This document shows, piece after piece, positions 9,701 through 19,984 of a stretch of DNA of 38,205 nucleotides (the first letter of the stretch is position 1; the number at the start of each line of letters is the position of its first letter). This DNA comes from an uncultured Bacteroidales bacterium (GTDB lineage: Bacteria > Bacteroidota > Bacteroidia > Bacteroidales > Bacteroidaceae). A program made the position numbers and the translations under genes. The notes below the pieces were generated by a model. That model saw only the letters and a list, made by a program, of their open reading frames with translations. It ran no database searches and was not told the DNA's origin. Location: contig CADAJS010000027.1 of assembly GCA_902788315.1 (NCBI GenBank), positions 1 through 38,205 of the forward strand, written 5' to 3'.

Positions 9701-10332
9701 CCTCCGGAACCCGTAAGCTGGTTATTGAGGCCATAGCAGTTCTGCACTGTGCCTCCACACACCGCACCCACCACTCCGCCGCAGACGCGCTCGCTGGTCA
9801 GGATGCTGGAGTTCTTCACGAAACAGTTCTCCACGAGGCCGGCGTTCCATCCCGTGGCAGTCACCACTCCAGCCAGTCCGCCTGCCCGACAGTCTTGCGC
9901 AGCGTTGTACGAAGCATTGATAATGCCCACATTACGCACCGTGCCCGTCACCACGCCGAAGAGGCCTGCTGCCTCGCTCGTTCCGGCGATTCGGAAATTT
10001 GACACCGTGTGGCCCTGCCCGTCGTAGAGACCTTCGAAGCCCCCATTGGTAATCTCGCCCGTTCCGCCCGTCTGGTGATAGATGGGGCCGTTGCCGATGG
10101 GTGTCCAGCTGACTCCACTCATGTCGATATCCTCCGTCTGGCGCACTCGGATGTCGCGCACGGAGCCGTTGTTCACTATCCTGGCCAGCTCCGCCAGGTC
10201 GTCTGTATTGCTCACGAGATAGTAGCCATCGGCATCCTTCTCCAACTTCGTCGTGCCGTCATCCGCTCCTCGCACACCGGGAACCAGTCCCCACAGGAGG
10301 AATGCCGTCAGCAGATAAATATTACGTCTCAT
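6712..10332 (-). CDS. Large secreted GLUG-repeat protein, paralogue of the 264-6383 product
   Basis: The product is 1206 residues from the chosen start. That start gives a clean signal peptide (MRRNIYLLTAFLLWGLVPG). An ATG 24 nt upstream (10356) is open too, but the -7 box at 10373-10380 would leave it almost no leader. A GLUG block at about 35-290 (GLFGVVTGTVRNVG; GGVVGAVCGGTVQNCY) is followed by a helical segment (YYAAYQAKVDEVRAYL), then a galactose-binding-like domain at about 475-640 (LAPGIYQVRVNAIYRA), a second GLUG block at about 790-1080, and a sorting-like tail (GVYSLDGRRI; LSKGLYIVNGRKTWVR). It lacks the LamG, discoidin and third GLUG parts of its larger neighbour. Probably surface exposed; the ligand is unknown. 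Confidence 0.8.
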   Translation of the reverse strand: MRRNIYLLTAFLLWGLVPGVRGADDGTTKLEKDADGYYLVSNTDDLAELARIVNNGSVRDIRVRQTEDIDMSGVSWTPIGNGPIYHQTGGTGEITNGGFEGLYDGQGHTVSNFRIAGTSEAAGLFGVVTGTVRNVGIINASYNAAQDCRAGGLAGVVTATGWNAGLVENCFVKNSSILTSERVCGGVVGAVCGGTVQNCYGLNNQLTGSGGRFGGVAGDTRNDAGWTGTVLNCYTDHERVTSTQAGSTLNCEASISGDRFASGEIAFLLNGGVTFDVQAVWRQDLGEDEAPVLDRTHGFVMQSGESYINLSDGDLDTARDGIYRDESEFNANVICLISLNDSYEELLDILNNALTAEEFFHAYEALLALKAEMVRSASYYAAYQAKVDEVRAYLSENDNFSGPKRDLLETYMDEVISPNATYPNGSYAYIIRTRTLGNEALEKETASVQTMLDDAIKSGYMEGADISSLIVNPDFSGGTRGWTIQNGSLSISAAVDASVGHVAHSTNKLTISQTLQGLAPGIYQVRVNAIYRAAADISNLNQTAFLFANNNKVYLPTYPEDVIPMYCQSPHLVHYSLFEDNSGCAIGYVPLSAEAMCYAFSEGYYESTIVSEVGEDGKLTLGVQTLGCNEANDTWIGAFHLKYCGTADSETADKAFDATLACQHSRLHTLAYDYVCSSFDYNVVPSYSQSLRTEIKEALEDSCALQDKYAQIGNLGSLMQRVYDCKQSYSAVLAKGEVILNLYKSLVSTGALTVEESNALLSAYGTICDAYIEGYYTPEEALDANPFTGLVLMPFIVDGVAEISNARDFVIFSAIVNSGFYRDLDAVLLSDLDLSSVYYYSPIGYAPNSELNTSGQSITNPGYAGTFDGQGHVIRNLRATYDANFASSGVFGTVTGTVKNLGIENYHFVMSEAETSYPGRFGALCGQLVEGRIENCYVTGSTVINPNEIVSSIAAGNYGGVVENCYEFGNNIQPYPRAGHLVGDGRDDRGVRVGTVINCYSSGYVTGAGRSNGYPSNVSHSESQVSAARFESGEIAYLLNGGETFGPGRVWYQTLGEDDSPVLDTNHSIVLRTGNGAYTNSSETNTALFALIEEAQTLAHDYEKLQELDAAVALAVDRLSALAAEKLKVAKAGEGTQDDIDALRQLVDDLLTLTAVESQSITAVRRISSGVYSLDGRRIRPAATDAPLKSLSKGLYIVNGRKTWVR

Positions 10333-10372
10333 TGCCTGTCTGGAAAAATTAGTCATACGCCTTCGCGCAGGG

Positions 10373-10403
10373 CAAAGTTACAATAAATCTCGTGTTTGGC
10401 AAA
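10373..10403 (-). promoter_or_regulatory. Promoter of the 1206-residue surface protein gene
   Basis: The minus-strand -7 box TAACTTTG lies at 10373-10380 and the -33 TTTG at 10400-10403, with 19 nt between. It decides in favour of the ATG at 10332 over that at 10356, since the predicted transcript would begin only about 10 nt before the latter. Confidence 0.6.
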
Positions 10404-10517
10404 AGATGCTGTCATTTTTTATGCTGCTTTGCGACGAAAGGAAGGATAGAAACCTGTAAGGATTGCCATAAACCGCACACACGAGTGTCCCTTTTCGCGC
10501 AAAAAGAGGGCAAACGC

Positions 10518-10548
10518 TTTGCAAAACAAAATAAATGGCTTATATTTG
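10518..10548 (+). promoter_or_regulatory. Promoter of the MNT nucleotidyltransferase gene
   Basis: TTTG at 10518-10521 and TATATTTG at 10541-10548 are separated by 19 nt. The transcript would begin near 10555, so an in-frame upstream start at 10535 is excluded and the ATG at 10580 is preferred. Confidence 0.65.
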
Positions 10549-10579
10549 CAACGACAAACGACACAAACGCTTTTCGACT

Positions 10580-10888
10580 ATGAGTACAGAAACCATGCAA
10601 GAGAAGATTGCCGAGTACTTCAAAACGCAACCCGTCCTGAAGGCATGGCTGTTCGGTTCCTTCGCCCGTGGCGAGGAGACCCCCCAAAGCGACGTAGATA
10701 TTCTCTTCGTGCCAGACTACACGGGCAAACCCTTTACCCTCTTCACCATGGGGGGTATGTATATGGACCTGAAAGAGATGCTCGGCCGCGAAATCGATTT
10801 GGTAGTAGAAGGCTCCCTGCGTCCGTATGCTGTAGAAAGTGCCAACCGCGACAAGAAACTGATCTATGAGAGAAAGAGCGAGGGATAA
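10580..10888 (+). CDS. MNT-type minimal nucleotidyltransferase (MntA-like antitoxin family)
   Basis: The 102-residue protein has the pol-beta-type nucleotidyltransferase signature: GSFARGEETPQSDVDILF carries the GS and the DxD metal-binding pair, with a third acidic residue likely in REIDLVVEG. Members of this family commonly pair with a HEPN (HepT) toxin and modify it by adding AMP, which blocks its RNase activity. Here no HepT follows; the next gene is a DUF2442 protein 41 bp on. A short HepT-like fragment occurs 7.5 kb away at 18422. So it may be an orphan antitoxin or act with the neighbour. Family is confident; the partner is unknown. Confidence 0.85.
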   Translation: MSTETMQEKIAEYFKTQPVLKAWLFGSFARGEETPQSDVDILFVPDYTGKPFTLFTMGGMYMDLKEMLGREIDLVVEGSLRPYAVESANRDKKLIYERKSEG

Positions 10889-10929
10889 GGGAAGGTTGCG
10901 AGATAATAATAACAAGAAGAAAAGAGGAT

Positions 10930-11208
10930 ATGCATAAAACCGAGGGATATTGGAATGTGACGCCACGCATCAAACGTTTGTCTTTTCCAAAGAGAGGAAA
11001 GTTTCAGGTTGAACTTCAGGATGGGCGCACAATTATAATGCCCATTTCAGCGTTTCCCTCACTGAAGCGGGTACCTACGAAGGAGCGTGAGCATTGGTAT
11101 CTGATGGGCGGAGGGGTTACCTGGGACTCTTGTCCCGAGGTTATCCATATCGAGCAGATTCTGGGTAACTACCGAAATTACACTCACGAAAGAGAAGGAG
11201 AACAATAA
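10930..11208 (+). CDS. DUF2442 family protein
   Basis: This 92-residue protein fits the DUF2442 pattern: a short beta-rich domain with FQVELQDGRTIIMPISAFPSL, then the WYLMGGGVTWDSCPEVIHIEQ segment near the C-terminus. DUF2442 proteins are often encoded beside DUF4160 or in toxin-antitoxin-like pairs, but no biochemical function is established here. An AGAGGA lies 2 bp before the ATG. The gene follows the nucleotidyltransferase on the same strand, probably co-transcribed. It ends 21 bp before the converging polyprenyl synthase gene. Confidence 0.75.
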   Translation: MHKTEGYWNVTPRIKRLSFPKRGKFQVELQDGRTIIMPISAFPSLKRVPTKEREHWYLMGGGVTWDSCPEVIHIEQILGNYRNYTHEREGEQ

Positions 11209-11229
11209 TCTGTTAGTGCTACTTCAACC

Positions 11230-12204
11230 TCAGCTGTTGCGTTCCACGACAAAATCGACGTAGGAACGCAGGGCGGCTGAAACGGTGGGGTCGGGCGTTT
11301 CCTGCACCAAGCCTACAGCCATCATGCGCAGCTCGTTCATGGACCACTGGGCATACTGGATGCCTCCCTGGTCGATGGCGTGGTGCGTGAGGCGGTCGAT
11401 GTCCTCCTGGGTGGCCTCTCCGTGGCGCACGCGCTGTGCCGCTGAGAGCATCTGCTCGTCGGGGCAGTGGCGCAGGGCATAGATAAGGGGCAGCGTCAGC
11501 TTGCCCTCGCGCAGGTCGTTGCCCACGGGCTTTCCCACGTCCACGCCCTCCGTGAGGTCGAAGAGATCATCTCGCAGCTGGAAGCACATGCCCGTGAGTT
11601 GCCCGTACTGGCGCAGCCGTTCCACGTCGCCCTCCGTGCCGCCGGCCGTGAGGGCACCCAGCTGTCCGCAGGCCGAGAAGAGCGAGGCCGTCTTCTTTCG
11701 TATGATTTCGTAATAGAGAGCTTCGTTCACGTCGGTTGCATCCGAGCCGTGCATCTGGAGCAGCTCGCCGTCGGCCAGCGTCTGGCCCAGTTCGGCCACC
11801 ACCCTCACCACACGCGGGTCCTGCGTGGCCGCTGCATGCTGGAGCGACTTGCTCAGGATATAGTCTCCCACGAGCACGGCAGCCTGGTTGTCCAGGAGGG
11901 CGTTCACCGACTCCTGTCCCCGGCGCCGGTCGCTCTCGTCCACCACATCGTCATGGACCAGGCTGGCCGTATGGAGCAGTTCGAGCGAGAGTGCCGCATG
12001 GTACACCTCCGGGGTGACCTCTCCGGCGGCGCGGGCGGCCAGGAGCACCATCGTGGGGCGCATCTGCTTGCCCTTGCGGCGCAGGATATGGACGAGCGCC
12101 GTGTGCAGCAGCGGGTTGTCGTGCTGCAGCGTGGCCTCGAGAAGTTCGTTGAAACGAGCCAGTTCCGTGGCTATTGGAGCCTGTATTTGCTGTAGGTCGG
12201 TCAT
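11230..12204 (-). CDS. Trans-polyprenyl diphosphate synthase (IspA/IspB family)
   Basis: At 324 residues this is normal length for long-chain polyprenyl synthases. Both aspartate-rich motifs are intact: LVHDDVVDESDRRRG (first motif, about residue 87) and FQLRDDLFDLTEG (second, about 213), along with GKQMRP and GDYILSKSL. It condenses isopentenyl diphosphate onto an allylic primer in the cytoplasm, in Bacteroidetes usually to supply the menaquinone side chain. Product chain length cannot be read safely from sequence. On the minus strand a -7-like TAATTTTG (12225-12232) lies just upstream. It is divergent from polA. Confidence 0.9.
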   Translation of the reverse strand: MTDLQQIQAPIATELARFNELLEATLQHDNPLLHTALVHILRRKGKQMRPTMVLLAARAAGEVTPEVYHAALSLELLHTASLVHDDVVDESDRRRGQESVNALLDNQAAVLVGDYILSKSLQHAAATQDPRVVRVVAELGQTLADGELLQMHGSDATDVNEALYYEIIRKKTASLFSACGQLGALTAGGTEGDVERLRQYGQLTGMCFQLRDDLFDLTEGVDVGKPVGNDLREGKLTLPLIYALRHCPDEQMLSAAQRVRHGEATQEDIDRLTHHAIDQGGIQYAQWSMNELRMMAVGLVQETPDPTVSAALRSYVDFVVERNS

Positions 12205-12294
12205 GAAAAACGTGTTTCAGAGTGCAAAATTACATAAAAAAGATGACCATTTCACGTTTTTTTCCTAATTTTACGCGGTAAAAGACCAGAATCT

Positions 12295-15114
<2,820 letters not shown>

Positions 15115-15173
15115 ATAATGTGCTGTGCCCCGTGCTTCCGGCGCAGGGAAATAACACATAGTCCATTAACGAC

Positions 15174-16322
15174 ATGATAAAGAAGAAGCTGATACATACA
15201 ATGCTGCTGGGGTGGACGATGCTGGCGGGAAGCCTGAGCTGCTGTGCACAACAGACTCAGGGAGAGGCTGCCGCTCAGGACACACTCGGGCTGGACTCCA
15301 CGCCCGAAACCCGGAGCCTGCGACTGCTCTTTGCCGGCGACCTCATGCAGCATACACCGCAGATCAAGGCTGCCCTGCAGCCCGACGGCACATACGACTA
15401 CACCGAATGCTTCGCACGCGTGAAGCCCGAAATCGAGTGGGCCGACGTGGCCATCGCCAATCTGGAGGTCACGCTGGCCGGACCGCCCTACAGCGGCTAC
15501 CCGACGTTCAGCGCTCCCGACGACTACCTGCGAGGCATCCACGAGGCAGGATTCGACGTGCTACTGACGGCCAACAACCACTGCGTCGATACCCGCCGGC
15601 GCGGACTGGAACGCACCATCGAGATGATGGACTCGCTCGGGATCCCCCACCTGGGCACCTACCGCGACAGCCTCTCCCGCAGCGAGAGCTATCCCTTCCT
15701 GATAGAGCGGAACGGACTGCGCGTGGTGTTGCTCAACTTCACCTATGGCACCAACGGCATCCCCGTGGAACAGCCTAACGTGGTGAACATGATGGACACC
15801 ACCCAGATAGCCCGCGACCTGGAGCAGGCACGCCAGCTACACCCCGACGCCATCATCGCCCTGCCCCACTGGGGCATCGAGTACCAGACACTGCCCAGCA
15901 AGGAGCAACGCGAAATGGCCCAGTGGCTCACGGACCACGGCGTGGACCACATCATCGGCGGCCACCCCCACGTGGCACAGCCCATAGAACTGAGCGAGGA
16001 CAGCTGCCACGCGGTGGCCTGGTCGATGGGGAACGTCGTCAGCAACCAGTCGAAGCCGAACACATACGGCGGATACATGGTGCGCATGGAACTGACCCGG
16101 CGCGACACGCTCACCCGAATGACCCAGTGTGACTACATGCTCTACTGGGTGAGCCGTCCCCACGACAATGGACATCGCCACCAGTACCGCATCCTCCCCG
16201 TAGATGAGCCCGACAGCCTGCTCACCACCGTCGAGCGGCAGCGCCGCGACTCGATACGCAGCGCCATGCGCCAGCTCATGCAGCAGCACAATCGAGGACT
16301 CATCCAGGAACATAAGTTTTAA
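15174..16322 (+). CDS. CapA-type metallophosphoesterase lipoprotein
   Basis: The 382-residue product has an N-terminal signal with Cys residues placed as a possible lipobox (LAGSLSCCAQQ). Its CapA/PgsA-type fold carries metal-site motifs LLFAGDLMQH, ANLEVTLAG, TANNHCVDT, ALPHWGIEY and GGHPHVAQP. CapA in Bacillus is needed for poly-gamma-glutamate capsule, but most Bacteroidetes members have no known substrate, so a role at the envelope is all that should be inferred. The gene starts 59 bp after polA with no visible terminator between, so some co-transcription is likely. Confidence 0.85.
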   Translation: MIKKKLIHTMLLGWTMLAGSLSCCAQQTQGEAAAQDTLGLDSTPETRSLRLLFAGDLMQHTPQIKAALQPDGTYDYTECFARVKPEIEWADVAIANLEVTLAGPPYSGYPTFSAPDDYLRGIHEAGFDVLLTANNHCVDTRRRGLERTIEMMDSLGIPHLGTYRDSLSRSESYPFLIERNGLRVVLLNFTYGTNGIPVEQPNVVNMMDTTQIARDLEQARQLHPDAIIALPHWGIEYQTLPSKEQREMAQWLTDHGVDHIIGGHPHVAQPIELSEDSCHAVAWSMGNVVSNQSKPNTYGGYMVRMELTRRDTLTRMTQCDYMLYWVSRPHDNGHRHQYRILPVDEPDSLLTTVERQRRDSIRSAMRQLMQQHNRGLIQEHKF

Positions 16323-16341
16323 GGAAAGTATCGCCTTACGC

Positions 16342-16372
16342 TTGCTTATGTGCCCGCTTCTTCGTACCTTTG
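16342..16372 (+). promoter_or_regulatory. Promoter of ychF
   Basis: TTG at 16342-16344 and TACCTTTG at 16365-16372 are separated by 20 nt, matching the Bacteroidetes consensus. The ychF start codon is 31 nt after the -7 box. It gives ychF-lgt its own promoter independent of polA-capA. Confidence 0.6.
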
Positions 16373-16403
16373 CACGTCAAATCGCATATAAACATATAAA
16401 GAT

Positions 16404-17507
16404 ATGGCTCTCAAAGCAGGAATCGTAGGACTGCCCAACGTGGGCAAGTCGACTCTCTTCAACTGCCTCTCCAGCGCTAAGGCGCAGGCAGCCAACTTCC
16501 CCTTCTGTACCATCGATGCCCAGTTGGGCCAGGTGTCCGTACCCGACGAACGGCTCACCCGTCTGGCCGAGCTGGTTCACCCTGGCCGCATCGTACCGGC
16601 CGTGTGCGATATCGTGGACATTGCCGGACTGGTAAAGGGTGCCAGTCAGGGCGAGGGACTGGGCAACCAGTTCCTGGCCAACATACGCGAATGCGACGCC
16701 ATCATCCATGTGCTGCGCTGTTTCGAAGACCCGAACATCGTGCACGTAGATGGCTCTGTAGATCCCGTGCGGGATAAGGAAATCATCGATGCAGAGCTGC
16801 AGATAAAGGATCTCGAGACCATCGAGAACCGCATCAAGAAGGTGGAGAAACAGGCACGCGTGGGTGGCGACAAGCAGGCTCGGGTGGAGCTCGACGTACT
16901 GCAGCGCTATCAGGAGGCCCTACAACAAGGTCTGAGCGCACGCACCGTAACCTTCGAGACGGAGGACGAACAGGCAGCGGCACGCAGCCTCTTCCTGCTT
17001 ACCACGAAGCCCGTGCTCTACGTATGTAATGTGGATGACGCATCGGCCGCCACAGGCAACCACTTCACACAGGCTGTAGCAGAGGCCATCAAGGACGAGC
17101 AGGCTGAAATGCTCATCATCAGCGCACAGACCGAGGCAGACATTGCAGAGCTGGAGACCTACGAGGAGAAGCAGATGTTCCTCGAGGACATGGGGCTCAC
17201 GGAGAGCGGCTGCAACCGCCTCATCAAGGCCATCTACCACCTGCTCTCCCTGCAGACGTTCATCACGGCCGGCGAGATGGAGGTGAAGGCCTGGACCTTC
17301 CGCCGCGGATGGAAGGCACCGCAGTGTGCAGGTGTCATCCACACGGATTTCGAGAAGGGCTTCATCCGTGCCGAGGTAATCAAGTATGACGACTACATCC
17401 GCTACGGCTCCGAAGCTGCTGTACGCGAGGCTGGCAAGATGGGAGTCGAAGGTAAAGACTATGTGGTGCAGGACGGAGACATCATGCACTTCCGGTTTAA
17501 TGTTTAG
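16404..17507 (+). CDS. ychF: YchF/Ola1-type redox-responsive ATPase
   Basis: The 367-residue protein has the usual length and architecture. A G domain begins with the P-loop GLPNVGKSTLFNCLSS, then DIVDIAGLVKGASQGEGLGN (G3 with switch region), a coiled-coil insertion at about 125-195, and LYVCNVDD in place of the NKxD of true GTPases, which explains the ATP preference of the family. A C-terminal TGS-like domain carries FRRGWKAPQCAGVIHTDFEK and ends DGDIMHFRFNV. YchF binds ribosomes and modulates stress responses. lgt follows by 20 bp, suggesting an operon. Confidence 0.96.
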   Translation: MALKAGIVGLPNVGKSTLFNCLSSAKAQAANFPFCTIDAQLGQVSVPDERLTRLAELVHPGRIVPAVCDIVDIAGLVKGASQGEGLGNQFLANIRECDAIIHVLRCFEDPNIVHVDGSVDPVRDKEIIDAELQIKDLETIENRIKKVEKQARVGGDKQARVELDVLQRYQEALQQGLSARTVTFETEDEQAAARSLFLLTTKPVLYVCNVDDASAATGNHFTQAVAEAIKDEQAEMLIISAQTEADIAELETYEEKQMFLEDMGLTESGCNRLIKAIYHLLSLQTFITAGEMEVKAWTFRRGWKAPQCAGVIHTDFEKGFIRAEVIKYDDYIRYGSEAAVREAGKMGVEGKDYVVQDGDIMHFRFNV

Positions 17508-17527
17508 TTAGTTGACTCCCAAATCCT

Positions 17528-18397
17528 ATGACTTCCATATTCATCAACTGGAACCCCGACATCTTTGCCTTCCATATTGGTTCGTTCGGCATACGCTGGT
17601 ACTCGCTGTGCTGGGCCATCGGCATCCTGAGCGTCACGCTGCTGGAGCAGCGCCTATATAAGGAGCAGAAGGTGCCCGACGAGAAATTCGACCCGCTCTT
17701 CATCTATTGCTTCCTGGGCATCCTCATCGGTGCCCGCCTGGGTCACTGTCTTTTCTATGAGCCCAGCTATTACCTGCAACATCTCACCGAGATGTTTCTT
17801 CCCATCAAGGAGACATCTCGCCCCGAACTGTGGACCACCTGGCTCATGTGGCTCCCCACCGGGAACGACGGAACGCATTGGGTGATGACGGGCTACGAGG
17901 GCCTGGCCAGCCACGGAGGCACATTGGGCCTCATGATTGCCCTGTGGCTCTTCGTGCGCAAGACAAAGCTCTCGCTGCTCTTCGTGCTGGACAATATTGC
18001 CATCGTAACCCCCGTCTGTGCCTGCGCCATCCGAATTGGCAACCTGATGAACTCTGAGATTATCGGTCGCCCCACCAGTGTGCCCTGGGCCTTCATCTTT
18101 GAAAAGGTGGACATGCAACCACGCCATCCCGGACAGCTCTACGAAGCACTGTGCTATGCCCTGTTCTTCATCGTCGGATGGTGGTTCTACCGTCATCGTC
18201 CGCAGCGAGTGGGCAGCGGCTTCTTCTTCGGACTCTGCCTGACGCTCATCTTCACCGCACGTATCTTCATCGAATATACCAAGGAAAACCAGGTGGATTT
18301 CGAAAACGGCATGTTCTTCAATATGGGCCAGCTGCTCAGCGTGCCCTTCGTCATCCTCGGTCTCTGGTGTATATGGCGTTCGCTGAAAAAGGAATAG
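17528..18397 (+). CDS. lgt: Prolipoprotein diacylglyceryl transferase
   Basis: At 289 residues with several hydrophobic helices, this integral inner-membrane enzyme transfers diacylglycerol from phosphatidylglycerol to the lipobox cysteine of prolipoproteins, the first step in lipoprotein maturation. Diagnostic segments are IRWYSLCWAIGI near the N-terminus, the Lgt signature RIGNLMNSEIIGRPTSVPWA at about 158-177, and HPGQLYEAL at about 198. It would act on the many lipoproteins of the organism, including those at the right end of this window. The start gives a short N-terminal segment before the first helix. Confidence 0.95.
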   Translation: MTSIFINWNPDIFAFHIGSFGIRWYSLCWAIGILSVTLLEQRLYKEQKVPDEKFDPLFIYCFLGILIGARLGHCLFYEPSYYLQHLTEMFLPIKETSRPELWTTWLMWLPTGNDGTHWVMTGYEGLASHGGTLGLMIALWLFVRKTKLSLLFVLDNIAIVTPVCACAIRIGNLMNSEIIGRPTSVPWAFIFEKVDMQPRHPGQLYEALCYALFFIVGWWFYRHRPQRVGSGFFFGLCLTLIFTARIFIEYTKENQVDFENGMFFNMGQLLSVPFVILGLWCIWRSLKKE

Positions 18398-18421
18398 GAG
18401 ATTGAGTTGGAATACTTATTT

Positions 18422-18481
18422 ATGAGAGAGCCTGTTAGGGACCGAGGACGACTGGAACACATCATTGATTCCATAAAATAA
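18422..18481 (+). pseudogene. Truncated HepT-like (DUF86/HEPN) N-terminus
   Basis: An ATG opens a 19-codon frame MREPVRDRGRLEHIIDSIK followed by TAA. The R-D-x-x-R-L-x-H-I-x-x-x-I pattern is how DUF86/HepT toxins typically begin, but the frame stops where helix 1 should continue and the radical SAM gene's 3' end follows at once. HepT is normally about 110-140 residues, so only the start remains. It is too short for certainty. If real, it is the relic of a MNT/HEPN module between lgt and the radical SAM gene. Confidence 0.45.
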
Positions 18482-18492
18482 CGCTGCAGCTC

Positions 18493-19269
18493 TCAATAGC
18501 TGACGCTTACATCTATACCTAACTCGCGGATGCGCCGGGCGATGCTGTCCAGTTGCTCTGGCTTGGCTTTCAGTAAACCTTCGACCGGGGTTTCGCGATC
18601 TATTGTATATATCATCACCTGGCGGGGACGAATGCGCTGCAAGGCTTCGAGGTAGGGGAGTACATATCCGTCACCCGTGTTATCCACACTCTCTCCGTTC
18701 ACCTCTCCACCCATAAACATCGTTTGGATAATCACATTTCCATTGAATAAAGCGAGATTGGAAATCTGACGCTCTACATCGTAGGAGGACTGAGGACAAT
18801 CCACACGGCGGATATAGTCAATGTTCACCGTGTCCAACTTCTGAATATTGTTATCGAAGAGAGCGAGCGCCTGGCGTATCTCCGGACGATGAATCTGGGT
18901 GGCATTACTTAGGATGCTGAGCTTGGCTTTCGGACACAGGCGGTCGCGCACCGACTTTACCGCAGAGACCGCCTCAGGGAAATGAGGATGAAGGGTAGGT
19001 TCTCCGTTGCCTGCAAAAGTAAATACATCGGGCAGAATGCCCTGTCCCGAGAGTTCGAGAAGCTTCTCTTCTAACCGTTCCACTACATGCCCGACTGTAG
19101 GAAACGGCGTATGGGGACGATGCCAGGCATTCAGTCCGCACTCGCAATATACGCAGTCGAAACTGCACACTTTTCCATCGCCTGGCAGCAGATTGATGCC
19201 AAGCGAGATGCCCAGACGGCGGCTATGTACAGGCCCGAAGATGGGCGAAGGATAGATAATAGTACTCAT
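18493..19269 (-). CDS. Radical SAM protein, standalone
   Basis: The 258-residue protein carries the radical SAM cluster motif CSFDCVYCECG (C-x3-C-x2-C) that binds a 4Fe-4S cluster and S-adenosylmethionine. FTFAGNGEPTLHP is the glycine-rich/GE motif, and TVNIDYIRRVDCPQSSYD lies further on. The N-terminus GPVHSRRLGISLGINLLP is typical of a widespread family of unassigned radical SAM enzymes; the substrate is unknown. I chose the ATG at 19269 over 19281 because a minus-strand -7 box (TAACTTTG, 19279-19286) overlaps the latter, leaving a very short leader. Confidence 0.9.
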   Translation of the reverse strand: MSTIIYPSPIFGPVHSRRLGISLGINLLPGDGKVCSFDCVYCECGLNAWHRPHTPFPTVGHVVERLEEKLLELSGQGILPDVFTFAGNGEPTLHPHFPEAVSAVKSVRDRLCPKAKLSILSNATQIHRPEIRQALALFDNNIQKLDTVNIDYIRRVDCPQSSYDVERQISNLALFNGNVIIQTMFMGGEVNGESVDNTGDGYVLPYLEALQRIRPRQVMIYTIDRETPVEGLLKAKPEQLDSIARRIRELGIDVSVSY

Positions 19270-19278
19270 AAAACAATG

Positions 19279-19286
19279 CAAAGTTA
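19279..19286 (-). promoter_or_regulatory. -7 element for the radical SAM gene
   Basis: TAACTTTG on the minus strand, 10 nt before the chosen start. Transcription would begin within a few nucleotides of the ATG, so translation may be nearly leaderless. A -33 element is not evident. Confidence 0.4.
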
Positions 19287-19329
19287 CGTTATTTTATTTT
19301 AAATATCGACTTCTTATTTATTTTATTCG

Positions 19330-19337
19330 TACTTTTG
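19330..19337 (+). promoter_or_regulatory. -7 element for the DUF4294 gene
   Basis: TACTTTTG matches TAnnTTTG and lies 11 nt before the ATG at 19349, divergent from the radical SAM promoter within a 79-bp spacer. No clear -33 TTTG is seen. Confidence 0.45.
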
Positions 19338-19348
19338 CATGCGAAAAT

Positions 19349-19984
19349 ATGAAAAGGTGGCTTATCATATTGAATATGCTGTGGCTCGTACTGCCTGCCA
19401 TCATGGCACAGAACGAGGAAGACGACTTGTTGCCCCAAATGCCAAGGGCATACAAGCTGAAGATGCAGCGCTATCGCTATGTGAAGCCCGTCATCGAGAA
19501 TGGCGACACGATGTGGTGCTACCTGCTGCCCGAACTTCCGGTATATGCTCCAATCATATTTCGCAGCGAACGCCAGCGCAGGGAATATAACAAACTGGTA
19601 TATAACGTAAAGCGCGTACTGCCGCTGGCACAGAGGGTGAACAGCATGATACTGGAGACCTACGAGGTGCTGGAGAGTCTGCCAGATCAGGAGTCGAAGG
19701 AGGAACATATCCGACAGGTGGAGAAATCCATCATGGAACAATACAAACCCGAGATGAAGAAACTTACCTATTCACAGGGAAAACTTCTCATAAAACTCGT
19801 GGACAGGGAATGTAATCAGAGCAGCTACGAGATAGTACAGGCCTTTTTCGGTAACACGAAGGCCACCTTCTACCAGATGTTTGCCTGGACCTTCCGGGCG
19901 AGCCTCAAGAAAGAGTACCGTCCCGAGGATGACGACCGCCTCATCGAGCGTGTGGTGCGACTGGTAGAGACTGGACAACTATAG
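19349..19984 (+). CDS. DUF4294 domain protein, exported
   Basis: The 211-residue protein begins with a signal peptide (MKRWLIILNMLWLVLPAIMA, cleavage near AQ) followed by the DUF4294 domain, recognised from YNKLVYNVKRVLPLAQRV, ETYEVLESLPDQ, LTYSQGKLLIKLVDRECNQS and SLKKEYRPEDDDRLIERVV. The family is confined largely to Bacteroidetes and has no known function; the N-terminal signal places it in the periplasm or envelope. Its last 44 bp overlap the converging TrmH-family gene. Confidence 0.88.
   Translation: MKRWLIILNMLWLVLPAIMAQNEEDDLLPQMPRAYKLKMQRYRYVKPVIENGDTMWCYLLPELPVYAPIIFRSERQRREYNKLVYNVKRVLPLAQRVNSMILETYEVLESLPDQESKEEHIRQVEKSIMEQYKPEMKKLTYSQGKLLIKLVDRECNQSSYEIVQAFFGNTKATFYQMFAWTFRASLKKEYRPEDDDRLIERVVRLVETGQL

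Noticed and set aside
10535..10888. Upstream start for the nucleotidyltransferase gene
   Set aside because: The ATG at 10535 overlaps the promoter's -7 region; the ATG at 10580 is downstream of the predicted transcript start.
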